Below, piece by piece: positions 1 through 8,354 of a DNA stretch of 64,000 bases (position 1 is its first letter; the number at the start of each line of letters is the position of its first letter). Where the stretch lies: NCBI RefSeq assembly GCF_900109055.1, contig NZ_FOIV01000001.1, forward strand, positions 290,622-354,621. Direction: 5' to 3'. The DNA is from Prevotella sp. khp7 (GTDB lineage Bacteria > Bacteroidota > Bacteroidia > Bacteroidales > Bacteroidaceae). The notes under the pieces are model-generated. The model had not been told where the DNA came from. It was given only the letters and a program-made list of their open reading frames with translations, and did not search any database. The translations under genes and the position numbers were made by a program.

Positions 1-402
1 AGGCGAGATGATGCCAATCCAATAACGGGCAAAGAGTCCCAACAGTCCTTCGATGATACCACCGATAATCACAGCACCAATCAATGTACCCATGCCAAAG
101 GTAGAACCCACGAAGATGGCTACAGAGAGAAAAGTGAAACTAATACCCATCACGATAGGCAGCCGCGATCCTATACGCCATACGGGATAAAGTTGAATCA
201 AAGTACCGATGCCCGCAATCACCATACAGTTCTGTATCAGCGCCGCACTGATTGTCGAGTCGATGCCAACCACGTTGGCCAGAATAATAATAGGCGTAAT
301 GTTACTTACAAACATTGCCAACACATGCTGCAAGCCAAAAGGTATGGCTGTCAGTACGGGCACACGCCCGTCAAGTTGATAAAGATTAGCTTTGTCAGTC
401 AT
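1..402 (-). CDS. pbuX: Nucleobase:cation symporter (NCS2, xanthine/uracil permease), partial
   Basis: The first 134 codons of an inner-membrane purine permease; the rest lies beyond the window start. The visible protein begins MTDKANLYQLDGRVP, followed by the NCS2-type stretch AIPFGLQHVLAMFVSNITP and several hydrophobic segments (about residues 20-45, 55-75, 85-115). NCS2 proteins import xanthine, uracil or urate with a cation. The gene lies 11 bases downstream of xpt on the same strand, the classical xpt-pbuX pairing, so xanthine is the likely substrate. The ATG at 402 is the first start after the xpt stop. I see no purine riboswitch aptamer upstream of xpt. The substrate is inferred from context. 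Confidence 0.88.
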   Translation of the reverse strand, partial: MTDKANLYQLDGRVPVLTAIPFGLQHVLAMFVSNITPIIILANVVGIDSTISAALIQNCMVIAGIGTLIQLYPVWRIGSRLPIVMGISFTFLSVAIFVGSTFGMGTLIGAVIIGGIIEGLLGLFARYWIGIISP

Positions 403-413
403 TAGTTTTAATA

Positions 414-1037
414 TTATTGTTTAAGTTTCAATTGTGTCTGTTCTATCTCGCGTAAGGGTTGTTCTCTGAAGCGTATGGTCTGCGTCTCCCAGTCCATTTC
501 CTCTATAATAGCTATCGACTCCAGATGATAGCCCTCATCACGCAGGGTGCTACCCCCCATTTGTTGACCTTTCTCCACGGCAATGCCTATACCCATCACC
601 TCACCGCCGGCCTGATGCACTAAATCTATCAACGCGTGCACAGCCTGTCCATCGGCCAGAAAATCATCAACAATCAACACTTTGTCGGTAGCGTGCAGAT
701 ATGGGCGGGATACAAACACCTGATTCATCTTCTTATGGGTAAACGAATAGGCGTTCGACACATACTTGTCATCGGTACTGTTAGCCGTCTCACTTTTCTT
801 AGCAAACACCACAGGCACATCATACAGATCGCCCAGCATCGTGGCAATGGCTATACCACTGGCCTCTATCGTAAGAACTTTATTGACCTCAACGCCTCTG
901 AACCTGCGCTTCAGTTCGTAGGCCATCTGTCGCATGATGTCAATGTCAATCTGATGGTTTAGGAAGTTATCTATCTTCAGGATATTACCTTGTTTGATAA
1001 CACCGTCACAAAGTATTTTCTCTTCTAGGAAATTCAT
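414..1037 (-). CDS. xpt: Xanthine phosphoribosyltransferase
   Basis: 207 residues, close to the usual ~190 for Xpt. Transfers ribose-5-phosphate from PRPP to xanthine to make XMP in cytosolic purine salvage. The PRPP-binding loop is visible as VLIVDDFLADGQA (about residues 119-131), with the family N-terminus MNFLEEKILCDGVIKQGNI. It is the first gene of the xpt-permease pair and lies downstream of the OmpH-like gene on the same strand, separated by a hairpin at 1063-1091. The start at 1037 has an A/G-rich stretch just upstream and matches the family start. Close paralogues (Hpt, Gpt) differ in the N-terminal region, so Xpt is preferred. Confidence 0.93.
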   Translation of the reverse strand: MNFLEEKILCDGVIKQGNILKIDNFLNHQIDIDIMRQMAYELKRRFRGVEVNKVLTIEASGIAIATMLGDLYDVPVVFAKKSETANSTDDKYVSNAYSFTHKKMNQVFVSRPYLHATDKVLIVDDFLADGQAVHALIDLVHQAGGEVMGIGIAVEKGQQMGGSTLRDEGYHLESIAIIEEMDWETQTIRFREQPLREIEQTQLKLKQ

Positions 1038-1062
1038 TGTTCAAAAGGGGATTTTTAGAAAC

Positions 1063-1091
1063 GAGAGGCGTTCCAGGACGGAGCGCCTCTC
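1063..1091 (-). terminator. Hairpin between ompH-like gene and xpt
   Basis: An 8-bp perfect stem (GAGAGGCG / CGCCTCTC) with a 13-base loop lies between the OmpH-like stop and xpt. On the minus strand it is followed by GTTTCTAAAAATCCCC, which lacks a clean U-run, so it may be a weak terminator, an attenuator or a processing hairpin. Confidence 0.45.
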
Positions 1092-1111
1092 TACATGTGT
1101 TAACCGAAAAC

Positions 1112-1723
1112 TTACTTTTTATCCTCAGTCTTCTTAGCCGCCTCTGCATTTTTTTGAGCAGGCTTGTATCTCTTGTTCAGTCCGTTGATCACGTCCTGAG
1201 TAATATCGAGTCTCTGAGCGCCCAGCAGAATATTGTCGCCAGCTTTCGAGAGAATCAGGTCAAACTTCTTGTCGGCATTATAATCCTTCAGGAAATGCTG
1301 AAGTGAGTCGCGCAGGGCCTCGTTAAACTTAGCAGTCTCAGAAGCCAACTCATTCTCCAGTCGTGCCTGCAGCTCCTGCAGGTCATTCTGCTGGCGCTGA
1401 ATAGCAGCCTGTACACTAGCAGCCTGCTCACGGCTCTGGAAACCATTATTGTTCAATTTCTGCTGGAAGTTGTTCATTGCAGCCTGCAGTGCAGTACCCT
1501 TCGAGTTCAGGGTTGTACGGGCGTTGTTCGACTTCTTCTGAAGTGTTACACTGTAGTCCTTGGCAAAATCATACTGAGTCATCAGTGAATCAACCTCTAC
1601 ATAAGCAATCTTCATACCCTCGCCAGAAGCGGCCACGGGCTGTTCGTCCATCTTAGGACTTGCATTGTTACACGAAGCCATCATAGCTGCAATGGCCAGT
1701 GCTGAGAAAATGTACTTTTTCAT
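1112..1723 (-). CDS. OmpH/Skp-like periplasmic chaperone lipoprotein
   Basis: 203 residues with a lipoprotein signal (MKKYIFSALAIAAMMASC, Cys18 as lipid anchor) and then a long Gln/Asn/Ala-rich helical segment (about residues 50-150) typical of the coiled-coil arms of OmpH/Skp, followed by a FDLILSKAG-like C-terminal strand. Skp-type proteins hold unfolded outer-membrane proteins in the periplasm. A lipidated version is common in Bacteroidota. It is downstream of a small membrane protein gene with only 45 bases and no -7 box between, so the two are probably co-transcribed. The lysine-rich tail is low complexity. Client proteins cannot be inferred. Confidence 0.8.
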   Translation of the reverse strand: MKKYIFSALAIAAMMASCNNASPKMDEQPVAASGEGMKIAYVEVDSLMTQYDFAKDYSVTLQKKSNNARTTLNSKGTALQAAMNNFQQKLNNNGFQSREQAASVQAAIQRQQNDLQELQARLENELASETAKFNEALRDSLQHFLKDYNADKKFDLILSKAGDNILLGAQRLDITQDVINGLNKRYKPAQKNAEAAKKTEDKK

Positions 1724-1768
1724 TTCTAATATTTAATGTTTTAACGTTTATTGTCTCAATGTTAATGT

Positions 1769-1972
1769 TTACTCTTTCACGGCAAACTTGCTTTTGGTTC
1801 TAAGTTCGCGGTCTTGGTCCATCACGCAGTGAATACCCCGCTCATTCATCGCTTCAGAGTCGTGAATATGCTGCGACTTAAACTCTCCCTGTTTCACCAA
1901 CAATACTCTCACGAGGAAAAATACCATCGCGATAGCAATTATTAACGTCGATATGAGCAGAGTCTCAATCAT
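1769..1972 (-). CDS. Small single-pass membrane protein, unknown function
   Basis: 67 residues: a hydrophobic segment at about residues 4-26 (TLLISTLIIAIAMVFFLVRV) and a polar tail containing HIHDSEAMNERGIHCVMDQD, with His and Cys residues. I recall similar short proteins in Bacteroidales but not a named function. It has its own divergent promoter (TAACTTTGC at 1992-2000) and precedes the OmpH-like gene. The start at 1972 follows that promoter closely. The tail would be either cytoplasmic or periplasmic; orientation is not resolved. Confidence 0.6.
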   Translation of the reverse strand: MIETLLISTLIIAIAMVFFLVRVLLVKQGEFKSQHIHDSEAMNERGIHCVMDQDRELRTKSKFAVKE

Positions 1973-1978
1973 TTTTTA

Positions 1979-2000
1979 TATCTTTGCGGCTGCAAAGTTA
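1979..2000. promoter_or_regulatory. Divergent -7 boxes for pepD and the small membrane protein gene
   Basis: Two Bacteroidota -7 boxes sit back to back: TATCTTTGC on the plus strand at 1979-1987 for pepD and TAACTTTGC on the minus strand at 1992-2000 for the minus-strand pair. The boxes are only four bases apart, so the two polymerase footprints would overlap. Confidence 0.65.
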
Positions 2001-2039
2001 ATAATAAAATAACGAAACATTACAGATTAAACATTAAAA

Positions 2040-3500
2040 ATGAATAAAAACGAATTAAAACCCGCTATTGTCTTCGAAGAATTTGCGAAGATTAACAAAA
2101 TTCCCCGCCCTTCAAAGCGCGAGGAGAAGATGATTGACTACCTGAAGAACTGGGGAGAGCGCCATGGTCTCGACACCAAGGTTGACGAAACTGGCAATGT
2201 CATTATCCGTAAACCTGCCACTCCCGGTATGGAGAATCGTCAGACCGTCATCCTCCAGAGTCATATGGATATGGTATGCGACAAACTCGTTGACGTAGAG
2301 TTTGATTTCGACAACGACCCAATCCGCACTTATGTAGATGGCGAATGGCTCACAGCCGAGGGAACAACCCTTGGAGCTGATGACGGTATCGGATGTGCCA
2401 TCGAGCTAGCTATCCTTGCCTCAGATAATGTGAAGCATGGTCCGTTGGAGTGTGTCTTCACCCGTGATGAAGAGACCGGTCTTACAGGCGCAGAAGGTAT
2501 GAAAGCAGGTTTCATGACGGGCGACTATCTCATCAATCTCGACTCAGAGGACGAGGGTGAGATTTTCGTATCATGCGCAGGCGGTCGCAACACTACAGCC
2601 AAGTTCACCTTTACACGTCAGGAAGCCCCCACAGGCAGTTTCTTCATCAAAGGCTCACTCAAAGGTCTTGTAGGCGGCCACTCTGGCGACGATATCAACA
2701 AGAAGCGTGCCAACGCCATCAAGTTGCTGGCCCGTTTCATCTTCCAGACTATGAATCGCTATGATGGTGTCCTTCTGGCACAGTTCCATTCAGGCAAGCT
2801 CCATAACGCCATTCCCCGCGACGGCTACTTCGTGATTGCCGTACCAAACGATATCAAGGAGAATGTACGTGCCGACTGGAATGTCTTTGCTGCTGACGTA
2901 GAAGACGAATTCCACGTTACTGATACCACTATGCAATTCTCAATGGAAAGTACTGATGCCGAATCCGTAATAGATTCCGCTGTTGCCAAGAAGTTCGTGT
3001 GGGCCGTTCAGGCTGTCGACAACGGAATCTACGCCATCTGTCAGGACGAAGCTCTAGGCGGCATGGTCGAGACTTCAAGCAACATCGCCAGCGTTCACAG
3101 CTCTGACACCACTATCGACATACTGTCGTCACAACGCTCTAACGTTATGTCAAACCTCGACAATATGTGTGCCACCATTCAGGCAGCCTTCGAACTTGCT
3201 GGCGCCGAAGTATTATCAAGCGATGGTTATCCAGCTTGGAAGATGAAGGCCGACTCAAAACTTCAGGAGATTGTTGTCAACTCCTACGTCAAGCTCTTTG
3301 GCCACAAGCCCGTAGTCCGTGGCATCCATGCCGGTCTTGAGTGCGGTCTGTTCTCCGAGCGCTATCCCAATCTCGACATGGTCAGCTTCGGTCCCACCCT
3401 CCGTTTTGTCCACACGCCCGATGAACGTCTTCACATTCCAACCGTCCAGATGGTATGGGATCACCTGCTCGATGTACTTCAAAACATTCCTCAGAAATGA
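2040..3500 (+). CDS. pepD: Aminoacyl-histidine dipeptidase (peptidase D, M20 family)
   Basis: 486 residues, full length for PepD. A cytosolic zinc peptidase that cleaves Xaa-His and other dipeptides. Metal-ligand motifs are visible: SHMDMVCDK (~78-86), the bridging Asp in GADDGIGC (~118-125), the catalytic Glu in RDEETGLTGAEG and LDSEDEGE, and HSGDDI after the lid domain. The N-terminal FEEFAKINKIPRPSKRE is characteristic. It starts at the ATG following the promoter at 1979. The downstream lipoprotein gene overlaps its stop by 4 bases (ATGA), suggesting translational coupling. Confidence 0.95.
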   Translation: MNKNELKPAIVFEEFAKINKIPRPSKREEKMIDYLKNWGERHGLDTKVDETGNVIIRKPATPGMENRQTVILQSHMDMVCDKLVDVEFDFDNDPIRTYVDGEWLTAEGTTLGADDGIGCAIELAILASDNVKHGPLECVFTRDEETGLTGAEGMKAGFMTGDYLINLDSEDEGEIFVSCAGGRNTTAKFTFTRQEAPTGSFFIKGSLKGLVGGHSGDDINKKRANAIKLLARFIFQTMNRYDGVLLAQFHSGKLHNAIPRDGYFVIAVPNDIKENVRADWNVFAADVEDEFHVTDTTMQFSMESTDAESVIDSAVAKKFVWAVQAVDNGIYAICQDEALGGMVETSSNIASVHSSDTTIDILSSQRSNVMSNLDNMCATIQAAFELAGAEVLSSDGYPAWKMKADSKLQEIVVNSYVKLFGHKPVVRGIHAGLECGLFSERYPNLDMVSFGPTLRFVHTPDERLHIPTVQMVWDHLLDVLQNIPQK

Positions 3501-3862
3501 AAATCTCGCGCGTACCTATTATAATTAGTATATCTGCATGCCTGCTGCTGTTCGCCTCGTGCGGACAGCAGTACAAGGCAGAGCAACGTGTGAAAGCTTT
3601 TATCGAAGAAAACATGGAGAATTCTGCCGAAATCAGCAGCCGCGACTTTGCTGATATTGGCACCACACGCCACATAAACGACTCTTTAATTCAATTAATG
3701 CGTCATCGCGGTGCTCCAGGCTTCAAAAAAGAGATTTCCTATGCACAGGTTCCCTCTGGAGACCTTTATTACCTGAGGATGAAGTACATACATCAAGGAG
3801 ACACCCTTCAGAACACCTTCTACCTCGATAGTGAGCTGAATCAAGTTGTAGCGTTTAAATAA
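3497..3862 (+). CDS. Small lipoprotein, unknown function
   Basis: 121 residues beginning MKISRVPIIISISACLLLFASC, a clear lipoprotein signal with the lipobox Cys at residue 22. The mature part is soluble and short, with SGDLYYLRMKYIHQGDT and a C-terminal FYLDSELNQVVAF that looks like a beta strand. I do not recognise the family. An upstream in-frame start at 3455 exists, but starting there would put 14 polar residues before the signal; the ATG at 3497, overlapping the pepD stop, is preferred. Confidence 0.72.
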   Translation: MKISRVPIIISISACLLLFASCGQQYKAEQRVKAFIEENMENSAEISSRDFADIGTTRHINDSLIQLMRHRGAPGFKKEISYAQVPSGDLYYLRMKYIHQGDTLQNTFYLDSELNQVVAFK

Positions 3863-3889
3863 CTTTTTTCGAAAAAAGTTGGCTAAATA

Positions 3890-3922
3890 TTTGGTGGGTT
3901 CAAAAAATAGTCGTACCTTTGC
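3890..3922 (+). promoter_or_regulatory. Promoter of the tRNA-Ser/tRNA-Glu operon
   Basis: TTTG at 3890-3893 and TACCTTTGC at 3914-3922 with a 20-base spacer, the standard Bacteroidota -33/-7 arrangement. Transcription would start near 3930, about 40 bases before tRNA-Ser. Confidence 0.75.
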
Positions 3923-3971
3923 ACCCGCAATCAAGGAGATAACCCCACGGTTTCTGACTCCGAGGTCCTTT

Positions 3972-4058
3972 GGAAGGATGGGTGAGTGGCTGAAACCAGC
4001 AGTTTGCTAAACTGCCGTACGGGTTCCCGTACCGGGGGTTCGAATCCCCCTCCTTCCG
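3972..4058 (+). tRNA. tRNA-Ser (GCT anticodon)
   Basis: Seven-pair acceptor GGAAGGA/TCCTTCC, anticodon loop TTGCTAA giving GCU, a long variable arm (GTACGGGTTCCCGTAC) and T-loop GGTTCGAATCC. The 87-base length and variable arm fit serine. The CCA end is not encoded. Confidence 0.95.
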
Positions 4059-4099
4059 CAACCGAGGGGATTTCTCTGCGAGCGCATCTTTGAAATGTT

Positions 4100-4171
4100 G
4101 GTCGATTCATCTAATGGTTAGGATACAAGATTCTCAATCTTGGCATAGGGGTTCGATTCCCCTATCGACTA
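4100..4171 (+). tRNA. tRNA-Glu (CTC anticodon)
   Basis: Acceptor GGTCGAT/ATCGACT with a G-U first pair, anticodon loop TTCTCAA giving CUC, T-arm AGGGGTTCGATTCCCCT. 72 bases; CCA not encoded. Co-transcribed with tRNA-Ser. Confidence 0.93.
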
Positions 4172-4179
4172 CAAAAATT

Positions 4180-4207
4180 AAAGCGCTGAATGATCAGCGC
4201 TTTTTCG
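4180..4207 (+). terminator. Rho-independent terminator of the tRNA operon
   Basis: Perfect 8-bp stem AGCGCTGA / TCAGCGCT with a 4-base loop followed by TTTTTCGTTTT. Confidence 0.85.
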
Positions 4208-4536
4208 TTTTATAGAGCTTAGTCGTATTAGACCCACATTACAAGTCTTGTAACAGGAGCTACAACATAACGCCCTGTTATTGTTATCACTCTATTATAT
4301 TAGAACTTTACCCGAAGTAAACTCCGACTCTACCCGAAGCAAGCTCCGACTTTCCGCCATGTAAACGTCACCTATATCTCGTATGCTATCTGAAAGAACC
4401 ATTAATAACGTCGTAACTATCAGTCAATCAGTTAAATATACTTAATTATCACACAGATAAAGCCCAAAATATTAAAAATAATAGTATATTTGCAAAATAA
4501 AATTATAAAACAATTAAAAACTAACCCAACGCAATA
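4208..4536 (+). other. Intergenic region with a 22-bp imperfect direct repeat and an LruC-gene promoter
   Basis: No gene is visible. Two near-copies of a 22-base sequence starting ACCCGAAG (about 4311-4332 and 4333-4354) lie in tandem. A -7 box TATATTTGC at 4485-4493 is well placed for the lipoprotein gene at 4537; a matching -33 TTTG is not obvious. Confidence 0.45.
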
Positions 4537-6384
4537 ATGAAAAAGTTGTTCCCTATCGCGATTTGCGGCTTGTTATTATTTATGGGCTGCTCTAAAAGTA
4601 AAGATTTGTTTGACACCCCTGTGGATCCACCCTCACCTCCTGGGCCAGTAACGCCAGATTCCAATGATGAGATTAGCGCCAATGTACAGAAAGTGTTTGG
4701 CACAACGTTTGACCCAAACCAAGATTGGTGTACAACAACTTCTGGTGAAGTTAAAATCACAGCTAACGCATCCATCCAAACAGTACAGTTGCTGGTTTAT
4801 GTCAGCGAACCAGGTCTTCAAGACGAACCCGTCACATCAATGAGAGTACTTAACGAGGCAACCCTCAATGGACAAACCACAGTAACACTCTATTATGATG
4901 CGCCCATTGACAATCAAGGTCTCTTCGTGGCCTTCATCTCCGACAGCCAATACGTGTTGAAGAAAGTGGTGAATGGCGAAGCAAATATCAATGATGCAGC
5001 CAAAACCCGCGCCCTGCCAGCAGGACTTACCTTGCCTACGGGCGAATACAGTATCGGAGTGATAGAAGACTCGTATGCCAAACAGCGCGGATGGACCAAT
5101 GAGTTGCTATATGAACTGAGCGACTATAGCGCACAGCGAATGAACGCCACACCTTATTCTGACGAACTCACTGCCGCATTCAGAGCAATGGTATTCTCAT
5201 ATTTCAAAAACGGCCGTTCATATAACAACCTGCCATTGGTGAAAAGTAGCGGCTTCTACAACGAGAACGCCTATCCGATAACCACAGGCGAGGACCCAAT
5301 CATTGTATCGCCCGTATACAAGTGCGACCGAGGCGAAGAATATGGCAATGAGGTATGGAATTCTGACCTCTACTATTATTACTTTAAGGAGGACGACATG
5401 AATAGTGCCTCCGACCCTGTTGCATATCTGCAGAGTCTGCCAAAATACAAAGCCATCCCCTTCAAAGATTGTTTCGGAGAGCATGAAGATGATGTGATTA
5501 ATCGCCGCTATTCATACGCTCTGATGTACTTCGGCGACGGAACACCTTCGCTGGGCACAAAAGGTTCATACTATTTCCCTGTTGGCTATAAGATTGGTTT
5601 CATGGTAAGGGCTAAGACATCATCGGAGGCTCCCAAGAAACAAGGAGAACTATATGGCGACGGACGTCTTAATAATAAGATTAACAGTTGGCCAAACTTC
5701 AGTAGTTCTCACCTCGGCACTGACGGTCCACGTCTGGCTTGGCTTACTTTTAACGGCAAGAAGATCATGTGCTTCGAATCGGGTACCGATGCAGACTTTA
5801 ACGATGTGATACTTGAAGTAGAAGGTGGTATTGAGATACCTTTCATCCCCATAGAGCCTGAATACAACAAATACACATTCTGTTTCGAGGATACACCTCT
5901 TGGCGACTATGACATGAACGATATCGTGATAAAAGCCGTAAGAAAGAACGAGACAACCGTGGAATATTCCATCATAGCCTGTGGCGCTTATGACGAGATT
6001 TGCATCAAGAACATAAATTGTGGAGTGATTACCAACGATGCCGAAGTTCACGCTCTGTTTGGAAAGACCGCCAATACATTCATTAACACACAAGGTGGCA
6101 GTGAGGTATGTCCACCTGTTACCGCGACAAAGACCGTGCCCAAAACATTCAGCTTCCTCGTGGCCGACAATTGTCCGTATATCTACGACATGACCACAAA
6201 TATAGAAGTAAGATTGTCGAAAAAAGGTGAGGATCCGCATGGTATTATGATACCAAACGATTTCAAATATCCATTGGAGCGTGTGTGCATCAAGGATGCC
6301 TACTTGGAATTCAACAACTGGGGCGAGAAGACCATTACTTTTACCGACTGGTATACCAAGCCCGTAGCAGGAAAAGTATATTAG
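4537..6384 (+). CDS. LruC-domain (DUF4842) surface lipoprotein
   Basis: 615 residues. Lipoprotein signal MKKLFPIAICGLLLFMGC (Cys18), a Pro-rich linker (PVDPPSPPGPVTP), then a long beta-rich region. Two characteristic acidic motifs appear: ESGTDADFNDVILEVEGG (~410) and FEDTPLGDYDMNDIVIKAV (~449), as in LruC/DUF4842 proteins of Bacteroidota and Leptospira; the Asp clusters suggest calcium or other metal binding. Probably exported to the cell surface. The preceding promoter at 4485 makes it monocistronic. Its stop overlaps the convergent ABC-transporter stop by four bases. The biological role of the family is not established. Confidence 0.82.
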   Translation: MKKLFPIAICGLLLFMGCSKSKDLFDTPVDPPSPPGPVTPDSNDEISANVQKVFGTTFDPNQDWCTTTSGEVKITANASIQTVQLLVYVSEPGLQDEPVTSMRVLNEATLNGQTTVTLYYDAPIDNQGLFVAFISDSQYVLKKVVNGEANINDAAKTRALPAGLTLPTGEYSIGVIEDSYAKQRGWTNELLYELSDYSAQRMNATPYSDELTAAFRAMVFSYFKNGRSYNNLPLVKSSGFYNENAYPITTGEDPIIVSPVYKCDRGEEYGNEVWNSDLYYYYFKEDDMNSASDPVAYLQSLPKYKAIPFKDCFGEHEDDVINRRYSYALMYFGDGTPSLGTKGSYYFPVGYKIGFMVRAKTSSEAPKKQGELYGDGRLNNKINSWPNFSSSHLGTDGPRLAWLTFNGKKIMCFESGTDADFNDVILEVEGGIEIPFIPIEPEYNKYTFCFEDTPLGDYDMNDIVIKAVRKNETTVEYSIIACGAYDEICIKNINCGVITNDAEVHALFGKTANTFINTQGGSEVCPPVTATKTVPKTFSFLVADNCPYIYDMTTNIEVRLSKKGEDPHGIMIPNDFKYPLERVCIKDAYLEFNNWGEKTITFTDWYTKPVAGKVY

Positions 6385-8174
6385 TTGCTAAGAGTAGATG
6401 CAATCTTGTCGACATTTAATGAGCGAGCTGAAGCATCGAAAATATCTTTATAGGTACCCCCTTGACGATACACCTCGTCGGGGGTACCATTTTGTACTAC
6501 CCTGCCCTGCTGAAGCACATATATCTGGTCGGCATCGATTATCTGACCAATATTGTGTGAGATAATAATAACCGTGCGTCCCTGTTTGATGGCATCGATA
6601 CTGGCTTTTATCTGCTCAGTAGCGATAGCATCAAGGCTGGCGGTGGGCTCGTCTAAGAAGATGATGGGCGGGTTCTTGATAAACATGCGGGCGATGGCCA
6701 CACGCTGCTGCTGACCACCACTAAGTTGGAGCGCAGACGTTTCGAAACCCTGCGGCAGAGCTGCCACCTGGTCGTAGAGGTAAGCTTGCTTTGCGGCACG
6801 GATAACATCATCGTGCGTGGCTGAAGGACAGCCGTAACGGATATTCTCCTCGATGGAGCCATCGAAGATGTGATTCTTCTGGAGCACAAGTCCTACGTTC
6901 TCGCGCAGCCACTCGGTATCCCACTCGCCCAGACTCACGCCATCGAGAGTGATGGAGCCCTGCTGCGGCTCATAGAATTTGTCGAGCAGATTCACGATGG
7001 TGCTCTTGCCAGCCCCACTCAATCCCACAAGGGCTGTAATCTTACCGCTGGGGATGCGCATGGACACATCGAAGAGCGCCTGTGTGCCGTTGCTGTAGGT
7101 AAAGTCCACGTGGCTGAGTTCAAAGTCACCATGCACCTCTTGCGGATGATGAGTACCTGTAGCCTCAATCTCATGGTCAGCTTGAAGGATACCAAAGAAG
7201 CCCTCAGCATAGATCAAGGCATCATTCATATCGTCGTAGATACGATGAAGCTGGCGGATGGGCGCACTGACATTGGCGAAAAGCATGACATGATACATAA
7301 TCTTACCTATCGACATACCAGGATAGTCGATAAGCACGAGGTAGGCCGTAAGTATAATGATTAGCACGGTGCCTATCTGCTCAAGAAAACTCTTCAGACC
7401 ATTGAAAATATAAGCCTTCTTACGGGTAGAGAGCTGCAAGTCGGTCATTGCACGCTGAATGGCGGCCTGGCGGTCGGCCTCTATCTGTTCACGATTAAAC
7501 GACTTGATGACGGTGATACTTTCGAGGATGTTCAGGATGCCCTGCGACACAGCCTGAAAGCCGCCAAAGATGCCACGACGACCACCCTTCATTTTAGCCG
7601 CCTGGATATAGGTGACCCAGAAATAGAGGGGCACGATACAGAGGGCGACAAGACCCACGTAAAAATTTGCTGCAAACATAAGGCCCAAAGCCAGTACTGC
7701 GCTGGTAAAAAGAGGAAGAATCTCAATGAAGAAATTATTTACCGTATTAGAGAGGCTCATAATACCCCTATCGATACGCGACTGAAGTTTTCCTGTTTCA
7801 TTGCCTTCACTGGTAAAAAAAGCCATACGGAAAGAAAGCATACGTTCCACGACCCGTAAAGAGAGGTCACGACTCACAAGAATACGCATGCGTTCGCCAT
7901 AATATCGTTGGAAGAAAGTGACTAAAGCACCTAAAACCTCCTTACCCAATAATATAATGGTTATGACTGTGAGTATACGCACAGCTGCACTCCACTGGAA
8001 GCCCTCCGGTTGCTGTATCAAAGCATTGATGGCGTCGACAGCACGATCAAGCACTACGGCATTGACTTGAGCCATGAACGACCCTACAAGGGTTAGCACC
8101 AGCGTGATGGCAATAAGCCATTTATAAGGCAGGACAAAGGGCAAGAGATTACCCAACAGGCGTTTGATTGACAT
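6381..8174 (-). CDS. ABC-type exporter, fused permease/ATPase (MsbA/MDR-like)
   Basis: 597 residues: six predicted transmembrane segments in the first ~310 residues, then a nucleotide-binding domain with Walker A GLSGAGKST, Q-loop, signature QLSGGQQQRVAIARM, Walker B IIFLDEPTASLD and the H-loop IIISHNIGQI. A half-transporter that would work as a homodimer exporting lipid, peptide or drug; substrate unknown. A TTG nine codons upstream (8201) lies at the expected transcription start of the promoter at 8211-8219, so the ATG at 8174 is chosen. Convergent and overlapping by four bases with the LruC-domain gene. Confidence 0.9.
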   Translation of the reverse strand: MSIKRLLGNLLPFVLPYKWLIAITLVLTLVGSFMAQVNAVVLDRAVDAINALIQQPEGFQWSAAVRILTVITIILLGKEVLGALVTFFQRYYGERMRILVSRDLSLRVVERMLSFRMAFFTSEGNETGKLQSRIDRGIMSLSNTVNNFFIEILPLFTSAVLALGLMFAANFYVGLVALCIVPLYFWVTYIQAAKMKGGRRGIFGGFQAVSQGILNILESITVIKSFNREQIEADRQAAIQRAMTDLQLSTRKKAYIFNGLKSFLEQIGTVLIIILTAYLVLIDYPGMSIGKIMYHVMLFANVSAPIRQLHRIYDDMNDALIYAEGFFGILQADHEIEATGTHHPQEVHGDFELSHVDFTYSNGTQALFDVSMRIPSGKITALVGLSGAGKSTIVNLLDKFYEPQQGSITLDGVSLGEWDTEWLRENVGLVLQKNHIFDGSIEENIRYGCPSATHDDVIRAAKQAYLYDQVAALPQGFETSALQLSGGQQQRVAIARMFIKNPPIIFLDEPTASLDAIATEQIKASIDAIKQGRTVIIISHNIGQIIDADQIYVLQQGRVVQNGTPDEVYRQGGTYKDIFDASARSLNVDKIASTLSN

Positions 8175-8210
8175 AGGAGCAAAATGTGATAAAATATACA
8201 AAAACTATGT

Positions 8211-8219
8211 GCAAAGTTA
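8211..8219 (-). promoter_or_regulatory. -7 box of the ABC exporter gene
   Basis: TAACTTTGC on the minus strand, 36 bases upstream of the chosen ATG. A clear -33 TTTG is not evident. Confidence 0.55.
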
Positions 8220-8281
8220 GGAAAAAGAATCGGAAAGGCAAAGATTTTACACTTTTTTTATGGCATTTCGGGAAAAAGTAG

Positions 8282-8354
8282 TATTTTTGCAGCGCCGTTG
8301 GAGAAGTCCCCCATTGTGAAGGGGTACCGGCGGTAAGATAAATTGCATAGAAAT
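8282..8354 (+). promoter_or_regulatory. thrA promoter and structured leader
   Basis: TATTTTTGC at 8282-8290 is the -7 box. The ~55-base leader can fold: CGCCG (8293-8297) with CGGCG (8328-8332), and inside it CCCC (8308-8311) with GGGG (8321-8324). No leader peptide rich in Thr/Ile codons and no U-run is seen, so regulatory function is only a possibility. Confidence 0.5.

Noticed and set aside
1038..1111. Purine riboswitch ahead of xpt
   Set aside because: The 74-base gap contains only a simple hairpin and none of the conserved purine-aptamer loop sequences.
8175..8201. Earlier TTG start for the ABC exporter
   Set aside because: It coincides with the predicted transcription start of the promoter at 8211-8219.
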